From the NCBI GenBank assembly GCA_016192825.1, contig JACPTK010000074.1, positions 62,001-126,000 of the forward strand: DNA of 64,000 nt, read 5' to 3'. A program made the translations under genes and the position numbers. Below, piece after piece: positions 15,098 to 28,356 of this stretch. The DNA is from Betaproteobacteria bacterium. Lineage in GTDB: Bacteria; Pseudomonadota; Gammaproteobacteria; Burkholderiales; SG8-41. Positions within the stretch are counted from its first letter, which is position 1. Each line of letters starts with the position of its first letter. The notes under the pieces are model-generated. The model made no database searches. It was given only the letters and a program-made list of their open reading frames with translations, and was not told the origin of the DNA.

Positions 15098-15717
15098 GCC
15101 TTGAGGCGGAACTCGAGCAAGGCATCGCCGGACTCGATCTCACGCTGCCGCCGCAAACCCAGGCGCGACTGCTTGAGTATCTGGCGCTGCTGCAAAAATG
15201 GAACCGGGTCTACAACCTCACCGCGGTACGCGAGCTCTCGAAGATGGTGAGCCATCACCTGCTCGACTGCCTGGCGGTCGCGCCCCACGTGACGGCGAGC
15301 GCGATACTGGATGTGGGCAGCGGCGCAGGGCTGCCGGGCATCCCGCTTGCGCTCGCCCTGCCGCATGCTCATGTGACGCTGCTGGAGTCGAGCCACAAGA
15401 AGGCGGCCTTCCTTCAACAGGCGAAATTCGAGCTGAAGCTCGACAACACCACCGTGGTCTGCGAACGGGTGGAAACCTGGCGGCCCGGCCGAGCGTTTGA
15501 ATTGGTGATCTCCCGCGCCTTCTCGGATCTCGCCGAGTTCGTGACCCTGGCGGGGCGCCACGCGGCTCCCGGCGGCCGGCTGGCGGCGATGAAAGGAGTC
15601 TACCCGCACGGGGAGACTGCCCAGTTGCCGTCCGGATGGCGTTTGCAGAAAGCCATCGCCCTTTCGGTGCCCGGCCTGCACGCGCAGCGCCATCTGCTGA
15701 TGCTGGAACGGGAATGA
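15094..15717 (+). CDS. rsmG: 16S rRNA (guanine-527-N7)-methyltransferase
   Basis: RsmG (GidB) adds an N7 methyl group to G527 of 16S rRNA; loss of this enzyme gives low-level streptomycin resistance in other bacteria. The SAM-binding motif [17 protein letters not shown] is clear. The family hallmarks [13 protein letters not shown] and [12 protein letters not shown] are present. The start ATG at 15094 overlaps the mnmG stop and gives 207 residues, the normal length. Its own stop overlaps the parA start (ATGA), so the mnmG-rsmG-parA-parB genes are tightly coupled. Confidence 0.97.
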   Translation: MSLEAELEQGIAGLDLTLPPQTQARLLEYLALLQKWNRVYNLTAVRELSKMVSHHLLDCLAVAPHVTASAILDVGSGAGLPGIPLALALPHAHVTLLESSHKKAAFLQQAKFELKLDNTTVVCERVETWRPGRAFELVISRAFSDLAEFVTLAGRHAAPGGRLAAMKGVYPHGETAQLPSGWRLQKAIALSVPGLHAQRHLLMLERE

Positions 15718-16514
15718 CCATGCCCCGAATCCTCGCCATTACCAACCAGAAGGGAGGCGTCGGCAAGACCACTACCGGGGTCAATCTCGCCGCCAGCCTA
15801 GCCGCAGCGCACCGGCGGGTGCTGTTGGTGGATCTCGATCCCCAGGGCAACGCCACCATGGGCAGCGGCGTGGAAAAGCGCACCCTCGGCGCGACGGTTT
15901 ATCACGTGCTGCTCGGCACCCGGCGCATTACGGAGGTAAGAACGCGCTCGGAAAATGGCGAGTACGATCTGGTGCCGGCCAACCGCGAGCTGGCGGGCGC
16001 CGAGGTGGAGCTGGTGGAGGTGGAACACCGCGAAACGCGCTTGAAGGACGCTATCGCGGCGATCGCGGACGAGTACGATTTCATCCTGATCGACTGCCCG
16101 CCGGCGTTGAACCTCCTCACGGTCAACGGGCTCACCGCCGCACAGGCGGTGATGATCCCCATGCAGTGCGAGTATTACGCGCTGGAAGGCCTGAGCGATC
16201 TCGTGCAGACCATCAGGAAAGTGCGCGCCCATCTCAACCCGGGGCTGGAAATCGAGGGGTTGCTGCGCACGATGTACGACCCGCGCAACACCCTTGCGCA
16301 GCAGGTCTCGGATCAGCTGCTCGAGCATTTCGGCGACAAGGTCTATCGCACCGTGATCCCGCGCAACGTGCGGCTGGCGGAAGCGCCCAGCTATGGCGTG
16401 CCTGCCCTCAAGTTCGATATGAACTCCAAAGGCGCGCAGGCGTACCTCGCGCTTGCGGGCGAGATGTTGAACCGCGCCGGCAGCCTGACGGAATCCGGTT
16501 CGACCATCTCCTAA
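15714..16514 (+). CDS. parA: Chromosome partitioning ATPase ParA (Soj)
   Basis: ParA binds DNA non-specifically in its ATP state and moves ParB-parS complexes apart during chromosome segregation. The deviant Walker A motif QKGGVGKTT carries the signature Lys13 and the catalytic Lys18. Walker B is FILIDCPPALN. The start at 15714 overlaps the rsmG stop; a second Met two codons later is equally possible. The 266 residues and lack of an N-terminal HTH mark the chromosomal type. parB follows after 18 bases. Confidence 0.97.
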   Translation: MTMPRILAITNQKGGVGKTTTGVNLAASLAAAHRRVLLVDLDPQGNATMGSGVEKRTLGATVYHVLLGTRRITEVRTRSENGEYDLVPANRELAGAEVELVEVEHRETRLKDAIAAIADEYDFILIDCPPALNLLTVNGLTAAQAVMIPMQCEYYALEGLSDLVQTIRKVRAHLNPGLEIEGLLRTMYDPRNTLAQQVSDQLLEHFGDKVYRTVIPRNVRLAEAPSYGVPALKFDMNSKGAQAYLALAGEMLNRAGSLTESGSTIS

Positions 16515-16532
16515 CGGATGAGGAGCAAGACG

Positions 16533-17378
16533 ATGGCCAAGGTCAAGGGATTGGGACGGGGACTGGACGCGCTGCTGGGCGCGGTCGACGAGCCGGCGGG
16601 CGGCGAAACGCTGGCCACTCTTGCGGTCGACGCATTGCAGCCGGGACGCTATCAGCCGCGCACGCGCATCGATCCGGAGGCGCTCGCCGAGCTCGCCGAA
16701 TCGATCAAGGCGCAGGGCGTGATGCAGCCGATACTCGCGCGCCCGCTGGGAGCGGGCCGCTACGAGATCGTCGCCGGCGAACGGCGGTGGCGCGCAGCGC
16801 GCATGGCCGGGCTTGCGAGCGTGCCGGCCCTGGTGCGCGAGGTGCCCGACCGGCATGCGCTCGCCATCGCGCTGATCGAGAATCTCCAGCGCGAGGACCT
16901 GAACCCGCTCGAGGAGGCCGCGGGCGTCAAGCGCCTGATCGGGGAATTCGGCATGACGCACGCCGAGGCAGCGGAAGCCTTGGGCCGCTCGCGCGCGGCC
17001 ATCACCAATGCCCTGAGGCTTCTGGAGCTGGCGCCGCCGGTCCAGGAACTGCTGCGCGAAGGCAAGCTCGACATGGGGCATGCGCGCGCATTGCTGGCGC
17101 TGCCGGCCTTGAAGCAAATCGAACTCGCGCGCCAGGCGGTGGCGAGGCAACTTTCGGTGCGCCAGGTCGAGCAGAAGGTGGCCGGCGTAGCGAGGCGGCC
17201 ACCCGCCGGCGCGCGCGCGAGGCCCGACCGCGACGTCGCGCGACTCGAGGAGGAGTGGAGCCAGCGGCTCGGCACCACGGTACGAATCCAGTCCGCGACC
17301 CGGCCGGGAAGCGGCAGGCTGGTGATTCATTACGGCTCGCTCGATCAACTGGAAGCGTTGTTGCGCAAGCTCGGCTAG
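16533..17378 (+). CDS. parB: Chromosome partitioning protein ParB (Spo0J)
   Basis: ParB is a CTPase clamp that loads at parS and is pulled by ParA. The start at 16533 ([16 protein letters not shown]) is preceded by an AGGAG at good spacing and is preferred over the Met five codons earlier. The N-terminal domain has the box II region [13 protein letters not shown]. The central HTH covers [22 protein letters not shown]-terminal dimerisation segment ends the protein. The TAG stop lies in the CTAG edge of repeat copy 3. Two matching parS sites lie upstream of mnmG. Confidence 0.97.
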   Translation: MAKVKGLGRGLDALLGAVDEPAGGETLATLAVDALQPGRYQPRTRIDPEALAELAESIKAQGVMQPILARPLGAGRYEIVAGERRWRAARMAGLASVPALVREVPDRHALAIALIENLQREDLNPLEEAAGVKRLIGEFGMTHAEAAEALGRSRAAITNALRLLELAPPVQELLREGKLDMGHARALLALPALKQIELARQAVARQLSVRQVEQKVAGVARRPPAGARARPDRDVARLEEEWSQRLGTTVRIQSATRPGSGRLVIHYGSLDQLEALLRKLG

Positions 17379-17584
17379 GAGCTTGTCGGACTTGGGTCCG
17401 ACAAGCTCCTTAGGCAAAACCGCCCCGCATAAAAATGCGAATGTGCCATCAAAAACCTGCCGAAACACCATCTGTACGCGTTTCCCGCGGTGAAACGACC
17501 GTGGAATTAAACGTTATTCAAAAAAAGTGGGGCGGTTTTGCTTTTAGCAGCCTGTCGGACCATCAAAGTCCGACAGGCTGCTAG
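17375..17584. repeat. CTAG-bounded foldback repeat, copy 3 (inverted)
   Basis: This 210-base element has CTAG at both ends, with the B-type hairpin first (GAGCTTGTCGG / CCGACAAGCTC) and the A-type last (CAGCCTGTCGGAC / GTCCGACAGGCTG). The inner GCAAAACCGCC / GGCGGTTTTGC pair is intact, but the centre is more diverged and A/T-richer than in copies 1, 2 and 4. The first CTAG holds the parB stop codon. Confidence 0.9.
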
Positions 17585-17623
17585 CCCGCCGCATAAAAAA
17601 CCGCTCTGCCGCAACGCAGCAAA

Positions 17624-17653
17624 TTGACCCGTTCCGCGCCGTATGGCTATACT
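17624..17653 (+). promoter_or_regulatory. Candidate sigma70 promoter of the atp operon
   Basis: TTGACC (17624-17629), an 18-base spacer and TATACT (17648-17653) lie 36 bases before the atpI start and just after repeat copy 3. An in-frame TTG within the -35 box is therefore unlikely to be the atpI start. Confidence 0.6.
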
Positions 17654-17689
17654 GGCGGGGCTTTGCTCGGCGCGGAGAATACCAACGCC

Positions 17690-18058
17690 ATGCTTCGCGG
17701 ACTGGGCAAGCCGATACGCACCGTTCTCCGGTGGCAACTGCTGGCCACCGTCGCTTTGACGCTCGTTGCCGGAGCCTGGGTGGGCACCCCCGGCGCTCTG
17801 TCCGCGGCTCTCGGCGGCGCGGTCAGCCTCTTCTCCGGACTGGCGTCTGCGATCGTGGCCGCAGTGGGCAACGCGAAGTCAGCAGGGGGGGTAGTCGTGG
17901 CCGCGCTCACGGCTGAAGCCGTCAAAATCGGCTTGATCGTGATGCTCCTGTGGCTCGTGCTGGCGAACTACGACGGTGTCATGGTGCCCGCCTTCATCGG
18001 GTCGTTCCTGGTGACGGTCCTGATTTTTGCCATGGCGTTCTTTGTGCGCGAATACTAG
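17690..18058 (+). CDS. atpI: ATP synthase protein I
   Basis: AtpI is a small membrane protein that helps assemble the subunit c ring and is usually the first gene of the atp operon. The 122 residues from the ATG at 17690 (MLRGLGKPIRTVLRWQLL) hold four hydrophobic segments. These include an early Ala/Gly-rich pair and LIVMLLWLVLANYDGV followed by VPAFIGSFLVTVLIF. A longer in-frame start at 17624 falls inside the predicted -35 box and is rejected. The sequence is weakly conserved, as is normal for AtpI; position and topology carry the call. Confidence 0.85.
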   Translation: MLRGLGKPIRTVLRWQLLATVALTLVAGAWVGTPGALSAALGGAVSLFSGLASAIVAAVGNAKSAGGVVVAALTAEAVKIGLIVMLLWLVLANYDGVMVPAFIGSFLVTVLIFAMAFFVREY

Positions 18059-18076
18059 GACGGGAACATTCGAGCG

Positions 18077-19202
<1,126 letters not shown>

Positions 19203-19237
19203 ATCGCGGCGCGCTCCGCATCTCCAGGGGGAACCGT

Positions 19238-19711
19238 ATGAGCTTCAATCTGACGCTGCTGACACAGATGCTCGCCTTTGCGGCGTTCATCCTGTTTACC
19301 GTGAAGGTGGTGTGGCCGTACCTGCTGCGCGCGATTGAAACGCGGCAGAAAACGATCGCAGACGGGCTTGCCGCCGCCGAGCAGGGCAGGAAGTCGCTCG
19401 AGGTTTCGACCCGGCAGTCTGAAGAGACGGTCAGGCAGGGGCGCGAGCGGGCCGCAGAGGTCATCGCGCAGGCCGAGAAACGCGCCGCGCAGATGATCGA
19501 CGAAGCGCGCACGCAGGCGAAGGAGGAAGGCGACCGCGAGAAAACGGCGGCGCGGGCCGAAATCGAGCAGCAGGTCGCGCGCGCGAAGGAAGCGCTGCGC
19601 GAGCAGGTCGCGACGCTCGCCATGGCCGGGGCCGAGAAGATCCTGCGCCGCGAGGTCGACGCAAAAACGCACGCCGATCTGCTCGTGCGGCTCAAGCAGG
19701 AACTGCGCTGA
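19238..19711 (+). CDS. atpF: ATP synthase F0 subunit b
   Basis: Subunit b is the peripheral stalk that holds the catalytic hexamer against the membrane. The start at 19238 (MSFNLTLLTQMLAFAAFILF) gives 157 residues, close to E. coli (156). One N-terminal membrane helix is followed by a long charged coiled coil rich in Ala, Glu, Arg and Lys. The stop shares one base with the atpH start (TGATG), so the two are coupled. Confidence 0.97.
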   Translation: MSFNLTLLTQMLAFAAFILFTVKVVWPYLLRAIETRQKTIADGLAAAEQGRKSLEVSTRQSEETVRQGRERAAEVIAQAEKRAAQMIDEARTQAKEEGDREKTAARAEIEQQVARAKEALREQVATLAMAGAEKILRREVDAKTHADLLVRLKQELR

Positions 19712-20244
19712 TGGCCGAAGCCGTCACTGTTGCGCGTCCCTACGCCGAGGCGGTATTCGCGCTCGCCGACGCGGACGGCACGCTCGGAAAATGGTCGCAG
19801 ATGCTGGGAGTGATGGCGACGGTGGCGGCGGCGCCCGAGATGGCAGCCGCGACCGGCAATCCCAATCTCGCCTCCGAGCAGATCTACGGCCTGTTCGCCG
19901 GCGCTTGCGGCGATCTCACGACCGAGGCGCAGAATTTCGTGCGCGTGCTGATCGAGAACGACAGGCTCACGCTCCTGCCCGAGATCCGCGACAACTTCGA
20001 GGAACTCAAGAACGCGCGCGAGGGCGTGGTGGACGCGGTGATCACGACCGCCTATCCACTCGACGGCGGCCAGCTCGCCGCGCTGGTGGCGGAGCTGGAG
20101 AGCCGCTTCAAGCGCAAGGTAAATCCGCAGGTCCAGGTTGACGCGGAACTGATCGGCGGCGCGCGCCTGCAGGTCGGCGACGAGGTCATAGACGGCTCCG
20201 TGCGCGGCAAGCTCGCCGAGATGGCAGCCGCGCTGATGAAGTAG
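19711..20244 (+). CDS. atpH: ATP synthase F1 subunit delta
   Basis: Delta connects the b stalk to the top of the alpha3-beta3 hexamer. The 177-residue protein starts [19 protein letters not shown], as is typical. It ends with the OSCP-type region [20 protein letters not shown] followed by [12 protein letters not shown]. It overlaps atpF by one base, and atpA follows after 17 bases. Confidence 0.97.
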   Translation: MAEAVTVARPYAEAVFALADADGTLGKWSQMLGVMATVAAAPEMAAATGNPNLASEQIYGLFAGACGDLTTEAQNFVRVLIENDRLTLLPEIRDNFEELKNAREGVVDAVITTAYPLDGGQLAALVAELESRFKRKVNPQVQVDAELIGGARLQVGDEVIDGSVRGKLAEMAAALMK

Positions 20245-20261
20245 GCAAACGAGGAAAACGC

Positions 20262-21812
20262 ATGCAACAACTCAAACCCTCCGAGATCAGCGATCTGATC
20301 CGCTCCCGGATCCAGAGCATGGCGCTCAGTGCGGACATCCGCACCCAGGGCACGGTCGTATCGGTGACTGACGGCATCTGCCGCCTCCACGGTCTGTCGG
20401 ACGTGATGCAGGGCGAGATGCTGGAATTCCCGAAAAACACCTTCGGCCTGGCGCTCAACCTCGAGCGCGATTCGGTCGGGGCAGTGATACTGGGCGAGTA
20501 CGAGCACATTACCGAGGGCGATACCGTCAAGTGCACCGGCAGGATCCTTTCGGTGCCGGTAGGGCCCGAACTGCTCGGGCGCGTCGTCGATTCGCTCGGC
20601 CAGCCGATCGACGGCAAGGGCCCCATTCCCGCCAAGATGACCGACGTCATCGAGAAAGTGGCGCCCGGGGTCATCTGGCGCCGGTCGGTGTCGCAGCCGG
20701 TGCAGACGGGCCTGAAGGCGATCGACTCGATGGTGCCGGTCGGCCGCGGCCAGCGCGAGCTCATCATCGGCGACCGCCAGACCGGCAAGACCGCGGTCGC
20801 GGTGGACACCATCATCAACCAGAAGGGCAAGGAGCTGATCTGCGTCTACGTCGCGATCGGTCAGAAGGCCTCCACTATCGCCAACGTGGTGCGCAAGCTC
20901 GAGGAGCACGGCGCAATGGCCTATACCATTGTGGTGGTGGCTTCGGCCTCGGAGTCGGCGGCGATGCAGTACATCGCGCCCTATTCGGGCTGCACCATGG
21001 GCGAATACTTCCGCGACCGCGGCCAGGACGCGCTCATCATCTACGACGACCTGACCAAGCAGGCGTGGGCGTATCGCCAGATCTCGCTGCTGCTGCGCCG
21101 GCCGCCGGGACGCGAGGCGTATCCGGGGGACGTGTTCTATCTGCACTCGCGCCTGCTCGAGCGCGCCTCGCGCGTGAACCAAGAGTATGTCGAGCGCTTT
21201 ACCAAGGGCGCCGTCAAGGAAAAGACCGGGTCGCTGACGGCGCTGCCAGTGATCGAGACGCAGGCGGGTGACGTGACCGCCTTCGTGCCGACCAACGTGA
21301 TCTCGATCACCGACGGACAGATCTTCCTCGAGACCGATCTTTTCAACGCCGGCATCCGGCCCGCGATCAATGCAGGCATCTCGGTATCGCGCGTCGGCGG
21401 CGCCGCGCAGACCAAGATCATGAAGCGGCGCGACACCGGGGGCGGCGTGCGCCTGGCGCTGGCGCAGTACCGCGAGCTCGCCGCCTTCGCGCAGTTCGCG
21501 TCCGACCTCGACGAGGCGACCCGCAAGCAGCTCGAGCGCGGCCGCATGGTGACCGAGCTCATGAAGCAGCCGCAGTACCAGCCGCTGCAGGTGTGGGAGA
21601 TGGCGTTGACGCTGTTCGCCGTGAACAACGGCTACTTCGACGACGTCGACGTCAAGAAAGCGCTCTCCGCCGAGCGCTCGATGCGCGATTACGTCAAGGA
21701 CAAGTACGGCGACCTGGTGAAGCGCATGGAGGACGTGAAGGACCTGTCCAAGGACGACGAGCAGAAGCTCAACGAGGCGATCAAGGATTGGAAGAAGAAC
21801 GGCAGTTTCTAG
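20262..21812 (+). CDS. atpA: ATP synthase F1 subunit alpha
   Basis: Alpha is the non-catalytic nucleotide-binding subunit of F1. The 516 residues include the P-loop [13 protein letters not shown]. The ATP synthase alpha/beta signature region reads [17 protein letters not shown], including the arginine that reaches into the catalytic site. The N-terminus [17 protein letters not shown] is standard. A 112-base gap separates it from atpG, in which I see no gene. Confidence 0.98.
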   Translation: MQQLKPSEISDLIRSRIQSMALSADIRTQGTVVSVTDGICRLHGLSDVMQGEMLEFPKNTFGLALNLERDSVGAVILGEYEHITEGDTVKCTGRILSVPVGPELLGRVVDSLGQPIDGKGPIPAKMTDVIEKVAPGVIWRRSVSQPVQTGLKAIDSMVPVGRGQRELIIGDRQTGKTAVAVDTIINQKGKELICVYVAIGQKASTIANVVRKLEEHGAMAYTIVVVASASESAAMQYIAPYSGCTMGEYFRDRGQDALIIYDDLTKQAWAYRQISLLLRRPPGREAYPGDVFYLHSRLLERASRVNQEYVERFTKGAVKEKTGSLTALPVIETQAGDVTAFVPTNVISITDGQIFLETDLFNAGIRPAINAGISVSRVGGAAQTKIMKRRDTGGGVRLALAQYRELAAFAQFASDLDEATRKQLERGRMVTELMKQPQYQPLQVWEMALTLFAVNNGYFDDVDVKKALSAERSMRDYVKDKYGDLVKRMEDVKDLSKDDEQKLNEAIKDWKKNGSF

Positions 21813-21924
21813 ACGTGCTGCGCACGCAGAAACTGCTGCGCGCGTTGGAGCGGACGATGCGATCACCAGGAGCAGATAGCGACCGTTAGCAGAACGCCGC
21901 TCAACGCGCGCGGGACAGAGTGAC

Positions 21925-22788
21925 ATGCCAGGAACCAAAGAAATACGAATGAAGATCCGGAGTGTGCAGAACACCCGGAAGATCACCAAGGCGATGGAGA
22001 TGGTCGCGGCCTCCAAGATGCGGCGCGCGCAGGAGCGCATGCGCGCCGCGCGCCCCTATGGCGAGAAGATCCGGAACGTCGCGGCGCACATCAGCCACGC
22101 CAATCCCGAGTACCGCCATCCCTTCATCGTCTCACGCGAGACGGTCAGGAAAGTCGGCATCATCCTGGTCACCACCGACAAGGGACTGTGCGGAGGGCTG
22201 AACACCAACGTGCAGCGCCTCGCGCTCGCCAGGATCAAGGAGTGGGAAGCGCAGGGCGAGAGTTTCGAGGTGTGCTGCATCGGCAACAAGGGACTCGGCT
22301 TCATGCAGCGCCTGGGCGCCAACATCGTGTCGCAGGCGACGCAGATCGGCGACCGGCCGCAGATGGAAAAGCTGATCGGCGCGGTCAAGGTGATGCTCGA
22401 CGGCTACATCCAGGACCGCTTCGACCGGCTGATGATCTTCTACACCCGGTTCATCAACACCATGAAGCAGGAACCGGTAATGGAGCAGCTGCTGCCGCTC
22501 TCCGGCGAGCGGCTCGGTTCGCCCGCGAGCCAGTGGGACTACATCTACGAGCCCGAAGCCAAATCCGTTCTGGATCAGGTGCTGACGCGATACGTCGAAA
22601 CCCTCATCTTCCAGGCGGTGGCGGAGAACATGTCCTCCGAGCAATCGGCGCGCATGGTGGCGATGAAGGCGGCTTCGGATAACGCCGGCAGCGTGATCGA
22701 CGAATTGACGCTCATCTACAACAAGTCGCGTCAGGCGGCGATTACCAAGGAACTCTCGGAGATCGTCGGCGGGGCGGCGGCCGTCTAG
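21925..22788 (+). CDS. atpG: ATP synthase F1 subunit gamma
   Basis: Gamma is the rotating shaft between the c ring and the catalytic head. The N-terminus [20 protein letters not shown] and [13 protein letters not shown], and the C-terminal helix [18 protein letters not shown] and [17 protein letters not shown], are textbook gamma sequences. The length is 287 residues. Unusually, the next gene is a lipoprotein, not atpD. Confidence 0.98.
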   Translation: MPGTKEIRMKIRSVQNTRKITKAMEMVAASKMRRAQERMRAARPYGEKIRNVAAHISHANPEYRHPFIVSRETVRKVGIILVTTDKGLCGGLNTNVQRLALARIKEWEAQGESFEVCCIGNKGLGFMQRLGANIVSQATQIGDRPQMEKLIGAVKVMLDGYIQDRFDRLMIFYTRFINTMKQEPVMEQLLPLSGERLGSPASQWDYIYEPEAKSVLDQVLTRYVETLIFQAVAENMSSEQSARMVAMKAASDNAGSVIDELTLIYNKSRQAAITKELSEIVGGAAAV

Positions 22789-22807
22789 CACTTCAGGGAG
22801 AACGACC

Positions 22808-24801
<1,994 letters not shown>

Positions 24802-24850
24802 AACGGCATCCAGCCACGAACCGCGAGCCGCGAGTCACGCGCGAATAGCG

Positions 24851-25270
24851 ATGGCGAACACCATCCACATCGACGTCGTCAGCGCCGAGGAATCCATCTT
24901 TACAGGCGAGGCGGAGTTCGTCGTGCTGCCGGGCGAGGCGGGGGAGCTCGGCATCTATCCCCGCCACACGCCGCTCATCACGCGCATCAAGCCGGGCGCG
25001 GTGCGCATCCAGAAGCCGGGCGGCGAGGAGGAATTCGTGTTCGTCGCGGGCGGCATCCTGGAGGTGCAGCCCGGGCTGATCACGGTGCTCGCCGACACCG
25101 CGATCCGCGGCCACGACCTCGACGAGGCGAAGGCGAGCGACGCGATCAAGCGCGCCGAGGAAGCGCGCGCCAAGGCGCGCGACAAGCAGGAAGTCGCGGC
25201 GGTCGAGGCGGAGCTCTCCACCCTCGCCGCGCAGCTCGCCGCCATCCGCAAGCTGCGGCAAAAGAAGTAG
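24851..25270 (+). CDS. atpC: ATP synthase F1 subunit epsilon
   Basis: Epsilon links gamma to the c ring and inhibits ATP hydrolysis. The 139-residue protein has the N-terminal beta-sandwich ([20 protein letters not shown], then [17 protein letters not shown]). A C-terminal Ala/Lys/Glu-rich helical hairpin follows. It closes the atp operon. The 185 bases after it hold overlapping hairpins but no gene. Confidence 0.96.
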   Translation: MANTIHIDVVSAEESIFTGEAEFVVLPGEAGELGIYPRHTPLITRIKPGAVRIQKPGGEEEFVFVAGGILEVQPGLITVLADTAIRGHDLDEAKASDAIKRAEEARAKARDKQEVAAVEAELSTLAAQLAAIRKLRQKK

Positions 25271-25288
25271 CGCGCCGGAGGGCGGAAC

Positions 25289-25331
25289 GGGGACCGCCGA
25301 AGAGAGGAAGAGGGTCCCCACTAACGTGGGG
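25289..25331 (+). promoter_or_regulatory. Two mutually exclusive hairpins after atpC
   Basis: GGGGACC (25289-25295) can pair with GGTCCCC (25313-25319). The same CCCC also belongs to CCCCAC-TAAC-GTGGGG (25316-25331). The two folds cannot coexist in one RNA. No U-tract follows either, so neither is a standard terminator. Confidence 0.35.
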
Positions 25332-25428
25332 ATGCGACCGCGGAGACGCGTGTAGCAGCCGACGCGACAAGTCCAGCGAGTTCGAACGGACGCACGCGCC
25401 GTTCAACTCGCGGGAAGAGCAAAATAGA

Positions 25429-25450
25429 GGGCAGCCCAGGCTGTCCTTTT
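25429..25450 (+). terminator. Terminator-like hairpin just before glpD
   Basis: GGGCAG-CCCAGG-CTGTCC followed by TTTT ends five bases before the glpD ATG. The stem is short, with one G-U pair. It could be a weak terminator of the atp transcript or an attenuator for glpD. Confidence 0.3.
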
Positions 25451-25455
25451 CCTTC

Positions 25456-26958
25456 ATGGCAATCCGCATACCCAGTCAGGTTGACCTGCTCGTCATCGGC
25501 GGCGGGATCAACGGCGTCGGCATCGCGCGCGACGCGGCGGGGCGCGGCCTCTCGGTGCTGCTGGTCGAAAAGGACGATCTCGGGGCGCATACCAGCTCCG
25601 CGAGCAGCAAGCTGATCCACGGCGGGCTGCGCTATCTGGAACACTACGAGTTCCGGCTGGTCGCGGAGGCGCTCGAGGAGCGCGAAGTGCTGCTGCGGAT
25701 CGCGCCCCACCTCGTGTGGCCCGCGCGGTTCATCATGCCGCACGTGCCGCAGTTGCGCCCGCGCTGGATGATCCGCCTGGGGCTGTTTTTCTATGATCAC
25801 CTGGGACGGCGCACCACCCTGCCCGGATCGCGCGCGGTGCGGCTCGATCGGATGCCGTTTCATGCGGGGCTCAAGCCCGAATTCCGGCATGGCTTCGAGT
25901 ACTCCGACTGCCGGGTGGACGACGCGCGGCTGGTGATCGCCAACGCCCTCGACGCGCGCGCGCGGGGCGCGATCGTGCTGACCCGGACGGAGTGCGTGAC
26001 GGCGCGCCGCGAAGGCGGCGCATGGCGGGTGGCGTTGCGTGGCCCGCAGGGCGAGCGGACAATCGTCGCCCGCGCGATCGCCAACGCGGCCGGGCCGTGG
26101 GTCAAGCAGGTGCTGAACGAAAAGCTTGGGCAGCCGAGCGGCGACGCCGTGCGGCTGGTCAAAGGCAGCCACGTCGTCGTGCCGACGCTCTACGAGGGCG
26201 CGCACGCCTTCATCCTGCAGAACGACGACCGCCGCGTCGTGTTCATGATCCCCTACGAGGCTCGCTTTACGCTGGTCGGAACGACGGATGTGCCGTTCGA
26301 TGGGGATCCCGGCAGACCCGAGGCGAGCGAGGAGGAGGTCGCGTACCTGTGCCGCGCGGCAAGCCGCTATCTCGCGCGGCCGCTCGAGCCGAACGCGGTT
26401 CGGTGGCGTTACGCCGGGGTCAGGCCGCTTTACGATGACGGTTCGAGCGACCCTTCGTCGATCACCCGTGATTACACGCTGCGGGTGGATGGCGAGAGCG
26501 TGCCGGTACTGTCGGTGTTCGGCGGCAAGATCACGACCTACCGCCGGCTCGCGGAGCAAGTGCTGGCCAGGCTGGCGCCCTGGTTTCCGCAGATGCGCGG
26601 GGCATGGACCGGCACCGCAGCGCTGCCGGGTGGCGACCTGCGCGGCGCCGACTTCGAATCGTTTGCCGGCATCCATTTGCGAAGCGATTTTCCCTGGCTC
26701 CCGGAACCGCTGCGGCACGCCCTGGCGCGACGGCACGGGCGGCTCGCGTACGACGTGCTCGGACAATCCGCTTCGGTCAGCGACCTCGGCGAGGAATTCG
26801 GCGCGGGCCTGTACGCGCGGGAGATCGACTATCTGGTCGAGCGTGAGTGGGCGCGCACTGCGGAAGACGTGTTGTGGCGCCGCACCAAGGCAGGGCTGCA
26901 TCTTGCGGCAGGGCAGCGCGAGGCCGTTGCCCGCTATCTGGCTCAGCGTGTAAGTTGA
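25456..26958 (+). CDS. glpD: Aerobic glycerol-3-phosphate dehydrogenase
   Basis: GlpD is a membrane-bound FAD enzyme that oxidises glycerol-3-phosphate to dihydroxyacetone phosphate and passes electrons to quinone. The FAD-binding motif is LLVIGGGINGVGIARDAAGR. The family signatures SSKLIHGGLRYLEHYEF and SVFGGKITTYRRLAEQ are present. The length of 500 residues matches E. coli (501). There is no clear Shine-Dalgarno; the bases before the ATG are a small hairpin and a pyrimidine tract. No glpF or glpK is near. glmU follows closely. Confidence 0.95.
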   Translation: MAIRIPSQVDLLVIGGGINGVGIARDAAGRGLSVLLVEKDDLGAHTSSASSKLIHGGLRYLEHYEFRLVAEALEEREVLLRIAPHLVWPARFIMPHVPQLRPRWMIRLGLFFYDHLGRRTTLPGSRAVRLDRMPFHAGLKPEFRHGFEYSDCRVDDARLVIANALDARARGAIVLTRTECVTARREGGAWRVALRGPQGERTIVARAIANAAGPWVKQVLNEKLGQPSGDAVRLVKGSHVVVPTLYEGAHAFILQNDDRRVVFMIPYEARFTLVGTTDVPFDGDPGRPEASEEEVAYLCRAASRYLARPLEPNAVRWRYAGVRPLYDDGSSDPSSITRDYTLRVDGESVPVLSVFGGKITTYRRLAEQVLARLAPWFPQMRGAWTGTAALPGGDLRGADFESFAGIHLRSDFPWLPEPLRHALARRHGRLAYDVLGQSASVSDLGEEFGAGLYAREIDYLVEREWARTAEDVLWRRTKAGLHLAAGQREAVARYLAQRVS

Positions 26959-26979
26959 TGTTTGTGCGATAATTTCCCC

Positions 26980-28356
26980 ATGCCTTCCGGACTCAATGTG
27001 GTGATACTTGCCGCCGGTCAGGGCAAGCGCATGCGCTCGCGCCTGCCCAAAGTGCTGCATTCGCTGGCGGGGCGTCCGCTCATTACACATGTGATCGAGG
27101 CCGCGCGGGCCTTGAAACCCGCGCGCATCTGCGTGGTGTACGGCCACGGCGGCGAGCAAGTGCCGCAGGCGCTGCCCTCCGACGGCGTCACGTTCGTCAA
27201 GCAGCAACCCCAGCTCGGCACCGGCCACGCCCTCGCCCAGGCGCTGCCGCACCTGGGATCAGGCGCGCTCACGCTGGTGCTCTACGGCGACGTGCCGTTG
27301 ATCGGCGAGGAAACGCTGGCGGCGATGATCGCGGGCGGCGGCGACCGACTGACCCTGCTTACCGCGGAGCTCGAGGACCCCTCCGGCTATGGCCGCATCG
27401 TGCGCAGCCGCCGCGGCTCGATCACCGGCATCGTCGAGGAGAAGGATGCGAGCGCCGAGCAGCGCAAGATCCGCGAGATCAACACCGGAATCATGGCTTT
27501 GCCCGGCGCCCGGCTCGCCGGCTGGCTCGCGAAGCTGACCGACCGCAATGCGCAGCGGGAGTACTACTTGACCGACGTCGTGCCGCTGGCGCTGGCCGAC
27601 AGGGTGCCGATCGCGAACGTCAAGGTGCGTTCCACCTGGGAAATTCTGGGGGTGAACAGCAAGCAGCAGCTCGCCCAGCTCGAGCGCATCTACCAGTGGC
27701 AGCACGCGACGCGGCTGATGGAGGCCGGCGTCACGCTCGCCGATCCGATGCGTCTCGACGTGCGCGGCCGGCTCGCGTGCGGCGCCGACGTGCGCATCGA
27801 CGTCAATTGCGTGTTCGAGGGGGAGGTCAAGCTGGCGGACCACGTCGAGATCGGCGCGAACTGCGTGCTGAGGAACACCGAAGTCGGCCCGGGCACGCGC
27901 ATCGAGCCGTTCACCTACATCGACACCGCCCGAATCGGCGCGCACTGCCGCATCGGGCCCTACGCCCGCCTGCGTCCGGGAACCCGGCTCGCCCAGGAGG
28001 TGCACATCGGCAACTTCGTGGAGGTGAAGGAGGCGGAATTTGGCGCGCGCTCCAAGGCCAACCATCTCGCCTACATCGGGGACGCCACGGTCGGCCGCGA
28101 CGTGAACGTCGGCGCCGGCACGATCACCTGCAACTACGACGGCGCCAACAAGCATCGCACCGTGATCGAGGATGACGTCCAGATCGGCTCCGACGTGCAG
28201 CTCGTCGCGCCGGTCACGATCGGCAAGGGGGCCACCATTGGCGCGGGCACCACAGTATGGAAACCGGCTCCGGCGGGCGAGCTGACCGTCAACCAGAAGT
28301 CGCAGGTCACCAAGCCGGGGTGGAAACGGCCCCAAAAGAAGAAAAGTGACTCGTGA
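26980..28356 (+). CDS. glmU: Bifunctional UDP-N-acetylglucosamine pyrophosphorylase / glucosamine-1-phosphate acetyltransferase
   Basis: GlmU makes UDP-GlcNAc from glucosamine-1-phosphate, the last two steps of the precursor pathway that glmS begins. The start ATG at 26980 ([20 protein letters not shown]) is preferred over a TTG six codons earlier. The uridyltransferase domain has [15 protein letters not shown]. The C-terminal left-handed beta helix shows hexapeptide repeats, ending with [20 protein letters not shown]. The 458 residues match the family. It is followed directly by glmS, giving a complete branch to UDP-GlcNAc apart from glmM. Confidence 0.97.
   Translation: MPSGLNVVILAAGQGKRMRSRLPKVLHSLAGRPLITHVIEAARALKPARICVVYGHGGEQVPQALPSDGVTFVKQQPQLGTGHALAQALPHLGSGALTLVLYGDVPLIGEETLAAMIAGGGDRLTLLTAELEDPSGYGRIVRSRRGSITGIVEEKDASAEQRKIREINTGIMALPGARLAGWLAKLTDRNAQREYYLTDVVPLALADRVPIANVKVRSTWEILGVNSKQQLAQLERIYQWQHATRLMEAGVTLADPMRLDVRGRLACGADVRIDVNCVFEGEVKLADHVEIGANCVLRNTEVGPGTRIEPFTYIDTARIGAHCRIGPYARLRPGTRLAQEVHIGNFVEVKEAEFGARSKANHLAYIGDATVGRDVNVGAGTITCNYDGANKHRTVIEDDVQIGSDVQLVAPVTIGKGATIGAGTTVWKPAPAGELTVNQKSQVTKPGWKRPQKKKSDS

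Noticed and set aside
17624-17689. An extended atpI start at a TTG
   Set aside because: The TTG is part of the predicted -35 box, and the extra residues do not resemble AtpI.
21813-21924. A possible small gene between atpA and atpG
   Set aside because: No frame with a start and ribosome binding site is convincing; the gap looks like untranslated spacer.
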